Source of the DNA: Paenibacillus nanensis
Lineage (GTDB): Bacteria; Bacillota; Bacilli; Paenibacillales; Paenibacillaceae
Length of the DNA stretch: 64,000 nucleotides
Assembly: GCF_003583765.1 (NCBI RefSeq)
Contig: NZ_QXQA01000004.1
Coordinates: forward strand, 124,001 to 188,000
Direction of reading: 5' to 3'
Part shown: positions 40,875 to 49,643 of the stretch, piece after piece
Layout: the number at the start of each line of letters is the position of its first letter
Numbering within the stretch: the first letter of the stretch is position 1
Notes under the pieces: model-generated
Databases searched by the model: none
Seen by the model: only the letters and a program-made list of their open reading frames with translations
Told to the model about the DNA's origin: nothing
Position numbers and translations under genes: made by a program

Positions 40875-42671
40875 GTGGACGTATTAAGGCAATTGAAAGC
40901 CTTTTATTTTCCAGAAAGGAAGTATTTGATCGCGTCGATTTTTTTTCTGATGTGCGCAACGGCGCTAGGCTTGGTGTATCCGAACCTGCTGCGTTATCTC
41001 ATTGACGATGTGGTTCGCCCGAAAAACTTTGAGCTCGTGCCGCAGCTCGCGCTGATTGTTGTCAGCGTCATTTCTTTTAAAGCGCTTAACCAGTTTCTGC
41101 ACGGCTTTTTCGGCGGCCGGCTGGGCAACAGAGTCGCTTACCGGCTGCGCAACGCGCTGTATGATAAGCTGCAGACCTTATCCTTTCAATATTATGACAA
41201 GGCCAAAACAGGCGATTTGATGTCCCGTCTCACAGCCGACCTGGAGGCCATTCGAAACTTCATCGGCTTCGGGTTTGCGCAAATTTTGAACATGGTGCTG
41301 ATGGTAGCGTTCGGCGGAGCGATGATGCTGTCCATCCACTGGCAGCTTACCCTGATTACACTCATCACCATTCCCGTTCTCGCTTTCCTCGCGGTACGCT
41401 TCGAGAAGCGGATTCACCCGGCTTTCCGGGAAATGCGGCAGGCGATGAGCAACCTGACTACCGCGGTGCAGGAGAACATTACAGGAGTTCGCACGGTGAA
41501 GTCGTTCGCACGCGAAAAGCATGAAGTGACGAAATTTTCCGTCCGCAACGAAGCTTATCAAAAAAATCAAATCGGAGCGGCGAGCCTATGGGCTAAGTTC
41601 TTCCCGGCGATGGAACTCACCGCCAACATGAGCGCCGTAATCTTGCTTATCGCAGGCGGTATGATGGTGATAAACAATTCGCTGCAGCTCGGTGAATTCG
41701 TCGCTTTTTTCAGCTTAATTTGGTACATTATCGGCCCGATGTGGGGTCTTGGCTTCCATATTAACAACTACACGCAATTCAAAGCGTCCGGGGAGCGCGT
41801 GCTTGGACTGCTGAACGAGCATATCCATGTAAAAAGCGCGGATAAAGCGATTGTTCTCAGTCCCGAGGACGTGAAGGGGCATGTTCGTTTCGAACATGTG
41901 ACATTCAACTATCCGGACAAATCGGCGGCGTTAACCGATATCAACATCGACGCGCCGGCCGGCTCGGTGATCGGTTTGCTGGGCGCGACGGGCGCAGGCA
42001 AGTCGACCATCATTCAGCTGCTTATGCGCGCCTACAACGTGAAGCAAGGGACAATCTCCCTTGACGGGGTCGATATCCGCCAGATTGACGTGGAATCGCT
42101 TCGCCGCCAGATCGCGCCGGTATTCCAGGAAACCTTCTTGTTCTCCGCTTCGATCCGCGACAATATCGCGTACGGCGTCCGAGATGTCACGCAGGAGGAA
42201 ATCGAATACGCAGCGCAGCTGGCGAAAGCGCATGATTTCATAATGGAGCTGCCGCTCGGCTACGACACCGTCGTCGGCGAAAGAGGCATGGGCTTGTCCG
42301 GCGGACAAAAACAGCGGATCGCGATCGCCCGCGCGCTCATCAAAAATCCTCGCATCCTCATTCTGGACGACGCGACAAGCGCGGTCGATATGGAGACGGA
42401 GCACGAGATCCAGGCCGGCTTCAAGGAGCTGATGGCGGGCCGCACGACGTTTATTATTGCGCACCGCATCTCTTCATTGCGCCATGCCGACGAAATTATC
42501 GTGCTGGATAAAGGCCATATCGTGCAACGCGGCACGCATGCGGAACTGATCGCGATGCCCGGACCGTACCGTGAAACGTATAACATTCAATATGCGGATT
42601 TCCCGGCGGGCGATAAAAACACGGCTAACGTAACGGATATTAACGAACGGAGAAGGAGTATCGTACAATGA
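40875..42671 (+). CDS. ABC exporter half-transporter, degenerate catalytic site subunit
   Basis: This 598-residue protein has six membrane helices (about residues 15-310) and an ATPase domain (about 340-575). Walker A is GATGAGKST, the signature is the consensus LSGGQ, and the H-loop is AHRIS. The residue after Walker B is Asp (ILILDDATS) where the catalytic Glu is usual. With the next gene, which has the Glu but a changed signature (LSMGQ), this is the pattern of heterodimeric exporters such as BmrCD or TM287/288 with one degenerate ATP site. Substrate is unknown; drugs or lipids are likely. A GTG start follows GGGGAG. It overlaps the partner gene by 4 bp. Confidence 0.9.
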   Translation: MDVLRQLKAFYFPERKYLIASIFFLMCATALGLVYPNLLRYLIDDVVRPKNFELVPQLALIVVSVISFKALNQFLHGFFGGRLGNRVAYRLRNALYDKLQTLSFQYYDKAKTGDLMSRLTADLEAIRNFIGFGFAQILNMVLMVAFGGAMMLSIHWQLTLITLITIPVLAFLAVRFEKRIHPAFREMRQAMSNLTTAVQENITGVRTVKSFAREKHEVTKFSVRNEAYQKNQIGAASLWAKFFPAMELTANMSAVILLIAGGMMVINNSLQLGEFVAFFSLIWYIIGPMWGLGFHINNYTQFKASGERVLGLLNEHIHVKSADKAIVLSPEDVKGHVRFEHVTFNYPDKSAALTDINIDAPAGSVIGLLGATGAGKSTIIQLLMRAYNVKQGTISLDGVDIRQIDVESLRRQIAPVFQETFLFSASIRDNIAYGVRDVTQEEIEYAAQLAKAHDFIMELPLGYDTVVGERGMGLSGGQKQRIAIARALIKNPRILILDDATSAVDMETEHEIQAGFKELMAGRTTFIIAHRISSLRHADEIIVLDKGHIVQRGTHAELIAMPGPYRETYNIQYADFPAGDKNTANVTDINERRRSIVQ

Positions 42672-44491
42672 GCGCAAACGCAACCGCAAAAGGACGGAGC
42701 CGCAACGAACGGTTTGTCTATCAGGATGACGACGCGATAGAAAAGCCGTTTAACTGGTCGCAGCTGCGCCGTCTTTATACGTATATGCGGCCTTACCGCA
42801 GGCAGCTGATGCCGGTTATCCTCATGATGATGATCGGAACGCTGACACGCCTGACGAACCCGTTTTTGATGATCTATGTCATTGACCATATTCTCGATCC
42901 CGACAAGGGCTCGGGTAACGTCACCTCGCTTGTGCTGACGGGTGCCGGCATGCTTGCCCTGTACGCGGTACAGTGGGCGTCCAACAACTATCGGATCAAA
43001 TATACGAGCATTATCGGACAGAAGGTCATTTACGATCTGCGCAAGCATCTGTTCGAGCATATTCAGAAGCTGAGCTTCCGGTTTTACGATAAGCGTCCGG
43101 CCGGATCCGTTCTCGTTCGGGTCACAAATGACGTCAACGCTTTGCAGGATCTGTTCACGAACGGGGTCGTCAACCTACTGATGGACTGCATTCAGCTTGT
43201 CGGTATCGTCATTATTTTGCTGGGGCTTAACGTCAAACTTGGCCTCGCGGTTATGATTACCGTGCCGGTCATGTTTTTGGTTTCGACGTCCCTTCGCAAG
43301 AAGATCCGCTTCGCTTGGCAGGATGTCCGGATGAAGCAGTCGCGGATTAACGCGCATTTGAACGAAAGTATTCAAGGCATGAAGGTGACGCAAGCCTACG
43401 CTCAAGAGAAGGACAATATGGCCTTCTTCAATCATATGAACACGGACAATATCAAGTCGTGGAACAAAGCGTCGGCGCTCAACCAGGCGTTCGGTCCGAT
43501 TATCGAGGTAACGTCGGCTATCGGTACCTGTATACTGTTTTGGTACGGAGCGATACTCATTCAGAACGACGTACTGACGGTCGGTTTGCTTGTCGCTTAT
43601 GCGAACTATATCGGCAACTTCTGGGAGCCGATCAACCGGCTGGGCCAAATGTATTCGCAGCTGCTGATCGCCATGGCATCGTCGGAGCGGATATTCGAAT
43701 TTATCGACGAGCAGCCGACAGTCGGCGAAGCGCAGCATGCTAGGCAGCTTCCCGCCATTAAAGGCGATGTGACGTTCGATAACATTGTGTTTGAATACGA
43801 GAAGGATAGACCGGCTCTTAAAGGCATCAGTATCGATGTCAAAGCGGGCCAGTCGATCGCGCTCGTCGGCCATACGGGCTCCGGCAAAAGTACGATTATT
43901 AATCTGCTCTGCCGCTTTTACGATCCGGTGCAGGGAAAAGTGCTTATCGACGGCATCGATATCCGCGATGTCACCATCGAGAGCCTTCGCTCGCAGGTTG
44001 GCCTTGTCATGCAGGATACGTTTATATTTGCAGGCTCCATTCGGGATAACATCCGATATGGCCGGCTTGACGCGACGGACGAGGACATCGTGAAAGCCGC
44101 CCAAGCCGTTCATGCGCATGACTTCATCATGTCGCTGCCGGACGGATACGACACGCAGGTGGAGGAGCGGGGCAACGTCTTGTCGATGGGTCAGCGCCAG
44201 CTGCTTTCCTTCGCTCGCGCTCTGCTTGCCGATCCCCGCATCTTAATATTGGATGAAGCGACGGCTAGTATTGACACAGAGACCGAGCTGAAAATTCAAG
44301 AAGCGCTGAAGGTGCTGCTGAAAGGCCGGACGTCGTTTATGATTGCGCATCGGCTGTCCACGATCCGGAACGCGGATGAAATTATCGTGCTCGACCACGG
44401 CAGAATCGTGGAGCAGGGCAACCACGAAGCGCTGATCGCGAAGAAAGGCGTCTACAACGGATTAATCGAAGCGCAATATCGGTTCTTATAG
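42668..44491 (+). CDS. ABC exporter half-transporter, catalytic partner subunit
   Basis: The 607-residue partner has six membrane helices (about residues 40-330) and an ATPase domain (about 360-600) with Walker A GHTGSGKST, Walker B ILILDEATAS with the catalytic Glu, H-loop AHRLS, and the altered signature LSMGQ. Its altered signature would face the Walker sites of the first subunit to form the degenerate site. The N-terminal extension of about 40 residues is charged and cytoplasmic. A GAGAAGGAGTA site lies inside the end of the previous gene. It belongs to the YfiB/YfiC or YheI/YheH type in general; a more precise name is not supported. Confidence 0.9.
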   Translation: MSANATAKGRSRNERFVYQDDDAIEKPFNWSQLRRLYTYMRPYRRQLMPVILMMMIGTLTRLTNPFLMIYVIDHILDPDKGSGNVTSLVLTGAGMLALYAVQWASNNYRIKYTSIIGQKVIYDLRKHLFEHIQKLSFRFYDKRPAGSVLVRVTNDVNALQDLFTNGVVNLLMDCIQLVGIVIILLGLNVKLGLAVMITVPVMFLVSTSLRKKIRFAWQDVRMKQSRINAHLNESIQGMKVTQAYAQEKDNMAFFNHMNTDNIKSWNKASALNQAFGPIIEVTSAIGTCILFWYGAILIQNDVLTVGLLVAYANYIGNFWEPINRLGQMYSQLLIAMASSERIFEFIDEQPTVGEAQHARQLPAIKGDVTFDNIVFEYEKDRPALKGISIDVKAGQSIALVGHTGSGKSTIINLLCRFYDPVQGKVLIDGIDIRDVTIESLRSQVGLVMQDTFIFAGSIRDNIRYGRLDATDEDIVKAAQAVHAHDFIMSLPDGYDTQVEERGNVLSMGQRQLLSFARALLADPRILILDEATASIDTETELKIQEALKVLLKGRTSFMIAHRLSTIRNADEIIVLDHGRIVEQGNHEALIAKKGVYNGLIEAQYRFL

Positions 44492-44513
44492 GAGAATATA
44501 TTGATTTTTGATG

Positions 44514-44580
44514 AAAGAACCTCCACAATGGAAGAAAAATGTTGCCGCATGAGCGGTCATCTTCCAGGAGGTTCTTTTTT
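44514..44580 (+). promoter_or_regulatory. Terminator hairpin containing the purT ribosome site (attenuator-like)
   Basis: A perfect 11-bp stem, AAAGAACCTCC (44514-44524) with GGAGGTTCTTT (44567-44577), extends inward with TGGAAG (44529-44534) / CTTCCA (44561-44566) and an apical CCGC/GCGG. It is followed at once by a run of T that ends 3 bases before the purT ATG. The AGGAGG used by purT lies in the 3' arm, so folding would both end transcription and hide the ribosome site. Confidence 0.75.
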
Positions 44581-44583
44581 GTC

Positions 44584-45768
44584 ATGTATGGAGCACCGTT
44601 ATCGACCAGAGCTCGGAAAGTTTTGCTGCTCGGTTCAGGAGAATTGGGCAAAGAAGTCGTCATGGAGGCACAAAGACTCGGCGTTGAGACGGTAGCTGTC
44701 GACCGGTACGCGAACGCGCCGGCAATGCAGGTCGCCCATCGCAGCTATGTGGCGGATATGCTGGACGGCGATGCGATTCGCCGAATCATTGAAGAAGAAA
44801 AGCCGGACTACATCGTTCCAGAGATCGAAGCCATCGCTACGGAGACGCTGCTTGCGCTGGAGACCGAAGGGCATCGCGTCATCCCTACCGCGCGCGCCGC
44901 AAGGCTGACGATGGACAGGGAAGGGATCCGCAGGCTGGCGGCGGAGACGCTAGGTTTGCCGACAGCGCCATACCGGTTCGCAGATACATTGGAAGAACTA
45001 AGGGAAGCGGCTCAGGCGCTTGGATATCCATGCGTCATTAAGCCGATTATGAGCTCCTCCGGCAAAGGGCAGAGCGTCTGCAAATCCGAAGCGGAGCTGG
45101 AGGAATGCTGGAATTACGCGATGGAAGGCGGCCGGGCCAAAAAAAGCCGCATAATCGTCGAAGGCTTTATTACATTCGAATCCGAAATTACGCTGCTTAC
45201 CGTCCGTTCCATATCCGGAACTAGCTACTGCGCTCCGATCGGACATGTTCAGAAGGATGGGGACTATATAGAGTCTTGGCAGCCGCATGCTATGACCGAG
45301 GAGCAAATTCGGGAGGCGGAGGCTATCGCGCTTAAAATAACGAATGAGCTTGGCGGCTACGGCATCTACGGCGTGGAGCTGTTCCTGACGAATGACGGGG
45401 TTTTGTTCAGCGAAGTTTCACCGCGTCCGCATGATACGGGCATGGTGACGATGGCTACGCAGGATCTTTCGGAGTTCGCGCTTCATATCCGGGCCATATT
45501 GGGCTTCCCGATTCCAAGCATTCGATTGCTCACGCCTGGCGCATCGCATACGCTGAAGGCGGACCGGGAATCTAAGGCTTTCCGCATTGGCGGTATGGAG
45601 GAGGCTTTGGCCGTTCCGAATTCGCAAGTTCGCGTCTTCGGCAAGCCGGAGACGAAGGTCGGCAGACGGATGGCGGTAGCCCTCAGCACCGCAGCTGATA
45701 CGGAAACCGCTCGGGCTAGGGCCCGTGCCGCGGCTGAAGCGCTGCATATAAAGTACGATAACGAATAA
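44584..45768 (+). CDS. purT: Formate-dependent phosphoribosylglycinamide formyltransferase PurT
   Basis: The 394-residue ATP-grasp enzyme formylates GAR with formate and ATP, an alternative to PurN in purine synthesis. The N-terminal motif [12 protein letters not shown] is near residue 15, the ATP-grasp [13 protein letters not shown] segment near residue 153, [27 protein letters not shown] near residue 262, and the [18 protein letters not shown] loop near residue 217. The ATG at 44584 follows AGGAGG by about 12 nt; the longer frame from 44539 runs through the hairpin. No PurR box was recognised. The formate-binding and ATP-grasp residues look intact. Confidence 0.94.
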   Translation: MYGAPLSTRARKVLLLGSGELGKEVVMEAQRLGVETVAVDRYANAPAMQVAHRSYVADMLDGDAIRRIIEEEKPDYIVPEIEAIATETLLALETEGHRVIPTARAARLTMDREGIRRLAAETLGLPTAPYRFADTLEELREAAQALGYPCVIKPIMSSSGKGQSVCKSEAELEECWNYAMEGGRAKKSRIIVEGFITFESEITLLTVRSISGTSYCAPIGHVQKDGDYIESWQPHAMTEEQIREAEAIALKITNELGGYGIYGVELFLTNDGVLFSEVSPRPHDTGMVTMATQDLSEFALHIRAILGFPIPSIRLLTPGASHTLKADRESKAFRIGGMEEALAVPNSQVRVFGKPETKVGRRMAVALSTAADTETARARARAAAEALHIKYDNE

Positions 45769-45783
45769 GCGAGGGTTAACAGC

Positions 45784-46059
45784 ATGGCGAAGAAAGACAG
45801 AAGAAGATCGCAAGACCGGCCTGCCGTCAAGGAGAAGGCGTCTGAGCCGCAGGGGGCGACGCTGAAGGATTTGCTTGGCGCGGATACGATCAGCAAGCTG
45901 AAAGCGCAGGCGGAGGAAATGAAGCAGGCGGAGGCGGCGCGCAAAGAGCAGCTGCGGAAGCAGGAGGAAGAAGCGAAGAAGCAGGAACAGAAGCGTCTGG
46001 AGAACGACTTCGCTTATTTGCTCGAGAACAGCGACAAGAACTGGAGCAAGTATAAATAA
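45784..46059 (+). CDS. YqkE-like small coiled-coil protein (DUF3886)
   Basis: This 91-residue protein is very rich in Lys, Glu, Ala and Gln. After a basic N-terminus comes the conserved ATLKDLLGADTISKLKAQ region (about residues 25-43), then a long charged helix (about 43-72) and the C-terminal FAYLLENSDKNWSKYK. This matches the YqkE family of Bacillales, whose function is unknown. It starts 15 bp after purT and its stop shares a base with the next gene, so the three genes are probably co-transcribed. Confidence 0.8.
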   Translation: MAKKDRRRSQDRPAVKEKASEPQGATLKDLLGADTISKLKAQAEEMKQAEAARKEQLRKQEEEAKKQEQKRLENDFAYLLENSDKNWSKYK

Positions 46060-46403
46060 TGTCGCAAACCAGCGGGTTGACGCCTTTCACCCAAGCTGTG
46101 CTAACCGTCATTCAAGCGATTCCGGAGGGCAAGGTGATGACCTACGGGCAAATCGCAAGACTGGCCGGAAGTCCCAGAGGGGCGAGACAAGTCGTACGGA
46201 TCCTTCATGCGATGAGCAAAAAGCATCGGCTTCCCTGGCATCGAGTCATTAATGCCAAGGGAGAGCTGCCGGATTTGCAGGATGAGCTGGCCGAGCTTCA
46301 AGCCTTTCTGCTACAGTCCGAAGGCGTAGAGGTGACGGCTGGCAGAAAGGTTCATCTAGAGCGGTATCAATACCACCCCGTTCCGCATACGCAGGGGGAA
46401 TAG
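46059..46403 (+). CDS. Alkyltransferase-like protein (MGMT family without the active-site Cys)
   Basis: The 114-residue protein matches the DNA-binding domain of O6-alkylguanine-DNA alkyltransferases (GKVMTYGQIARLAGSPRGARQVVRIL near residues 24-49). The PCHRV motif reads PWHRV with Trp at residue 60 in place of the acceptor Cys. That substitution defines alkyltransferase-like (ATL) proteins, which bind alkylated guanine and pass the lesion to nucleotide excision repair instead of repairing it. The Arg finger and Tyr flip residues of the helix-turn-helix seem present. It overlaps the yqkE-like stop by one base, and a terminator follows. Confidence 0.85.
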   Translation: MSQTSGLTPFTQAVLTVIQAIPEGKVMTYGQIARLAGSPRGARQVVRILHAMSKKHRLPWHRVINAKGELPDLQDELAELQAFLLQSEGVEVTAGRKVHLERYQYHPVPHTQGE

Positions 46404-46407
46404 ATGG

Positions 46408-46440
46408 GGAGCATGCTTCGAATTAAAGCATGCTCCTCTT
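46408..46440 (+). terminator. Intrinsic terminator after the ATL gene
   Basis: GGAGCATGCTT / AAGCATGCTCC arms with a 7-nt loop are followed by TCTTTCTG. Confidence 0.75.
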
Positions 46441-46535
46441 TCTGCTGTTCACCGACCTGCCTTTTCGCCCATACAATACAGCAATGCGTGTATAATGAGA
46501 AGCCCTTGCCGGAGAAGGGCAAAGGAGGCGGCAAG

Positions 46536-47726
46536 ATGCAAGTCACGGTAAGGAGTGGAGACTCGTTCTGGCGGTACAGCGTGCTGTTCGGCATTCCGTT
46601 CCAATTGATTATCGATTCCAATCCCGGGACGGATCCGAATGCGCTCGTAATCGGCCAGTCGGTGCAGATTCCGGGTTTTGTCTGGTCGAACTATACGATT
46701 CAGCGAGGCGATTCCTTATGGAGAATAGCGGTCCAAAACGGGATATCGACGGAGCTGCTGCTGCAGACGAATCCGGGTCTCGCGGCGAACGCGCTGCAGA
46801 TTGGCCAGGTGATACGCGTTCCGATTCGCATTACCGGACCCATTATTCAACCGCAAAGAGAATATACGTACGCCGCGCTGCGAGAAGATCTTGCAACGCT
46901 TCAGTCGGTTTATCCGTTTTTAAGACGTTCCTCCATCGGACGCAGCGTAATGGGAAAAGAAATCCCGGAGGTTCAGATCGGCATCGGTCCGAAATCTATC
47001 CATTTTAACGCTGCGATCCACGCCAACGAGTGGATCACGACGCCCGTGCTTATGCGGTTTATGAACGAATATGCGCTGGCGCTTACAAACAGCGCGGACA
47101 TTCGAGGTGTGCCGATGTATCCGCAATATTTGCAAACCTCGCTTTCCATCGTTCCGATGCTCAATCCGGACGGCGTCAATCTCGTGATCAGCGGCCCGCC
47201 TGCTGAAGAGCCATACGGAATGAACGCGCTGGCTATCAACGGGGGAAGCGGCGATTTTAGCGGCTGGAAGGCGAACATTAGAGGCGTTGATCTGAATAAA
47301 CAGTTCCCGGCGTTATGGGAGCGCGACGCGGTTATTGGCCCGCAGGAGCCTTCGCCTCGCGACTATTCCGGAGCAGCGCCGTTGACCGAGCCGGAGGTGC
47401 AGCATCTGGCCGCTTTGACGCGGGAGAGAGATTTCGACCGCGTGCTTGCCTTCCATACGCAAGGCGAGGTATTCTACTGGGGCTTCGAAGGACTCGAGCC
47501 GCCTGAATCCGAAGTGCTGGCCAGCGAATTCGCGCGCGTGAGCGGCTACAGCTCCGAAAGATTTATAGAGAGCACGGCGGGTTACAAGGATTGGTTTATT
47601 CAGGATTGGCGCAGACCGGGCTTTACGATTGAGCTGGGGCTCGGCCAGAACCCGCTGCCGCTCTCCCAGTTCGGCAGGATGTACGACGCCGCTTTGGGCA
47701 TTATGCTCGCGGCGCTTTATATGTAA
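46536..47726 (+). CDS. LysM-containing M14 peptidase (gamma-D-glutamyl-diaminopimelate endopeptidase type)
   Basis: The 396-residue protein has two N-terminal LysM modules (about residues 2-46 and 51-96) and an M14 zinc carboxypeptidase domain (about 110-396). Zinc ligands are visible as H-x-x-E in AAIHANEW near residue 165 and His in LAFHTQGE near residue 308; the catalytic Glu is in FTIELGLG near residue 365. The layout equals endopeptidase I of Lysinibacillus sphaericus, which cuts the gamma-D-Glu to Dap bond in cell-wall peptides. No signal peptide is present, as in that enzyme, so it may act in the mother cell during sporulation. AAAGGAGG precedes the ATG at 46536; the longer frame is the preceding terminator. 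Confidence 0.88.
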   Translation: MQVTVRSGDSFWRYSVLFGIPFQLIIDSNPGTDPNALVIGQSVQIPGFVWSNYTIQRGDSLWRIAVQNGISTELLLQTNPGLAANALQIGQVIRVPIRITGPIIQPQREYTYAALREDLATLQSVYPFLRRSSIGRSVMGKEIPEVQIGIGPKSIHFNAAIHANEWITTPVLMRFMNEYALALTNSADIRGVPMYPQYLQTSLSIVPMLNPDGVNLVISGPPAEEPYGMNALAINGGSGDFSGWKANIRGVDLNKQFPALWERDAVIGPQEPSPRDYSGAAPLTEPEVQHLAALTRERDFDRVLAFHTQGEVFYWGFEGLEPPESEVLASEFARVSGYSSERFIESTAGYKDWFIQDWRRPGFTIELGLGQNPLPLSQFGRMYDAALGIMLAALYM

Positions 47727-47766
47727 CCGCCATCCCGATGACATTTGACTTTGGGTGGAAGAAGCG

Positions 47767-47795
47767 GGACGCGCGTGCATGCGCGTCCTTTTTTT
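47767..47795 (+). terminator. Intrinsic terminator after the M14 peptidase gene
   Basis: GGACGCGC / GCGCGTCC arms with a 6-nt loop are followed by seven T. Confidence 0.92.
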
Positions 47796-47851
47796 ACCTG
47801 GAGGGCATAAGGCGGCGTGGAAATGCAAACCATGGTAACAACTGAGGTGAA

Positions 47852-48679
47852 ATGAGTGAGATGACGAATCGGAAAATAGGTATCGCGCTGGCAGCCGGTT
47901 CGCTCCTCGCGACGGCCTTTATGATAGCCGGATTATGCTTCGTCGCCATAGATATGGCTGCGCCTGCGGCTGCGGAACAGAAGCCGGAGGAGACCGGGAA
48001 TGCGGCGGATGCCGGCAGCCTTGTTCCGTACCGAGAGGCTGAAGAAATCCGATTGCTCGCGTTAGGCGATTCTTTAACGAAAGGAACGGGCGATGCGACG
48101 GGTCAAGGCTATGTCAGGAGAGTGGCGGACGGCTTAAGCAAGCGTTATAACAAACCGGTCAAGCTGCTGGGCAATTTGGCCATAAATGGTATGACCGCGC
48201 AGGAGCTCGCCGAACGTCTGGAACGCGATGAAGGCTATCAATACGCCGTAAAAGGCGCGAATTTGATCGTTTTTAGCATCGGAGGGAACGATTTGTTTTT
48301 ATCCGCATATGCAAGCCTAAACGGAAGGGAACTGAATGAGGCAGCGATCGACGAGCTCGCCGGCGACTTGGATGAAGCGCTGGAACGGTTCAAGCGGGTT
48401 GTGGAACGGCTGAACGCATTAAATCCGAATGCCTCCGTTGTTTATATGGGCTTGTATAATCCGTTTTTCGAGCTGGAGGAGCTCCGCGGCGCAAGCGCAA
48501 AGCTTCAGGACTGGAACAGGGCTGCGTACAGCGAGCTTTTTCGCCATCCTCAAATGCTGATGGTGCCGACATTCGATCTGTTTGAATTCCGCGTCCTCGA
48601 CTATCTGTCTTCGGATCATTTCCATCCGAATGAAGCAGGGTATGAGCGGATCGCGGAGCGGATGCTTGACTCGCTGTAA
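47852..48679 (+). CDS. Exported SGNH/GDSL-family hydrolase
   Basis: This 275-residue protein has an N-terminal membrane or signal helix (about residues 9-31) and an SGNH hydrolase domain. The catalytic Ser block is LALGDSLTKGTG near residue 70, the Gly and Asn blocks are visible (NLAINGMT and SIGGND), and the Asp-His block is SSDHFHPNEAGY near residue 253. It probably removes acyl groups from an envelope lipid or polymer. The ribosome site GAGGTGA lies close to the ATG at 47852; the in-frame ATG at 47861 is an equally possible start. It is followed 28 bp later by an ABC transporter pair. Confidence 0.85.
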   Translation: MSEMTNRKIGIALAAGSLLATAFMIAGLCFVAIDMAAPAAAEQKPEETGNAADAGSLVPYREAEEIRLLALGDSLTKGTGDATGQGYVRRVADGLSKRYNKPVKLLGNLAINGMTAQELAERLERDEGYQYAVKGANLIVFSIGGNDLFLSAYASLNGRELNEAAIDELAGDLDEALERFKRVVERLNALNPNASVVYMGLYNPFFELEELRGASAKLQDWNRAAYSELFRHPQMLMVPTFDLFEFRVLDYLSSDHFHPNEAGYERIAERMLDSL

Positions 48680-48707
48680 TCGAATCCATGTATAGGAGGT
48701 GAAGGCT

Positions 48708-49643
48708 ATGAACGAGCCTGTGCTTGCCGTTCGTCAATTGTGTAAACATATAAAGGGCAGATCGATCGTCGATCATGTCAGCTTCGAAATCGGCGAAGGC
48801 GAAATTGTCGGCTTTCTTGGTCCGAACGGCGCCGGTAAAACAACGACGATCCGCATGCTTGTCGATTTGATCAAGCCTACATCAGGCAAGGTCGTCATCT
48901 GCGGGCATCATGTGGCGAAGGAGCCGGAGAAGGCGCTTCGATACGTCGGCTGTATCGTTGAAAATCCGGAAATGTACAGCTTTATGAGCGGTTGGCAAAA
49001 TCTCGAGCATTTCGCCCAAATGCTTGATCATGCCGATGAGGCGCGGATTCGGGAAGTAACGGAAATCGTCCAGCTGGAAGACCGGATACACGACAAGGTC
49101 AAGACGTATTCGCTTGGCATGCGGCAGCGGCTTGGCATCGCGCAAGCTTTGCTTGGCCGGCCGAAGCTGCTAATTCTGGACGAGCCCACGAACGGACTTG
49201 ATCCGAAGGGGATTAAGGAGTTAAGATCGTTTATCCGTCAACTGGCATCCGATGGTTTAAGCTTGCTCATCTCCAGTCATCTGCTCAGCGAGGTGCAAAT
49301 GCTATGCGACCGCGTCATCATTATCGATCAAGGGAAAGTGATTGCGTCGGGGAAGATCGATGAGCTCATAAAGCAAGCCGCCGGGCATGTGCATTGGGTG
49401 CTGGGAAGCCGCGATGCCGGAGTGAAGCTGCTTTCGAGCGATAACCGGATTAAGGTGCTAGCCGGTACGGAATCAGCCGATGATGCCTGCGGTCCGATTG
49501 TAACGGCTATGCGGGAGGAGCTTATCCCGGAAACCGTTCGCAGGCTGGTGGAGCACGGTATTCCCGTCCACGCCGTTCATAGAGCGGAAACGACGCTGGA
49601 GGAGATGTTCCTGGCGATGACGGAGCGTGATACGATTGCTTAA
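48708..49643 (+). CDS. ABC transporter ATP-binding protein (BcrA-like)
   Basis: The 311-residue ATPase has Walker A GPNGAGKTTT near residue 37, signature YSLGMRQRLG near residue 131, Walker B LLILDEPTNGLDP near residue 151 and H-loop SSHLLSE near residue 189, plus a C-terminal extension of about 90 residues. It pairs with the ABC-2 permease that overlaps its end. Such BcrAB-type pairs export peptide antibiotics or other amphiphiles. The ATG at 48708 follows AGGAGGTGA; the GTG at 48699 is part of that site. It is in one run with the GDSL hydrolase gene. Confidence 0.9.
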   Translation: MNEPVLAVRQLCKHIKGRSIVDHVSFEIGEGEIVGFLGPNGAGKTTTIRMLVDLIKPTSGKVVICGHHVAKEPEKALRYVGCIVENPEMYSFMSGWQNLEHFAQMLDHADEARIREVTEIVQLEDRIHDKVKTYSLGMRQRLGIAQALLGRPKLLILDEPTNGLDPKGIKELRSFIRQLASDGLSLLISSHLLSEVQMLCDRVIIIDQGKVIASGKIDELIKQAAGHVHWVLGSRDAGVKLLSSDNRIKVLAGTESADDACGPIVTAMREELIPETVRRLVEHGIPVHAVHRAETTLEEMFLAMTERDTIA

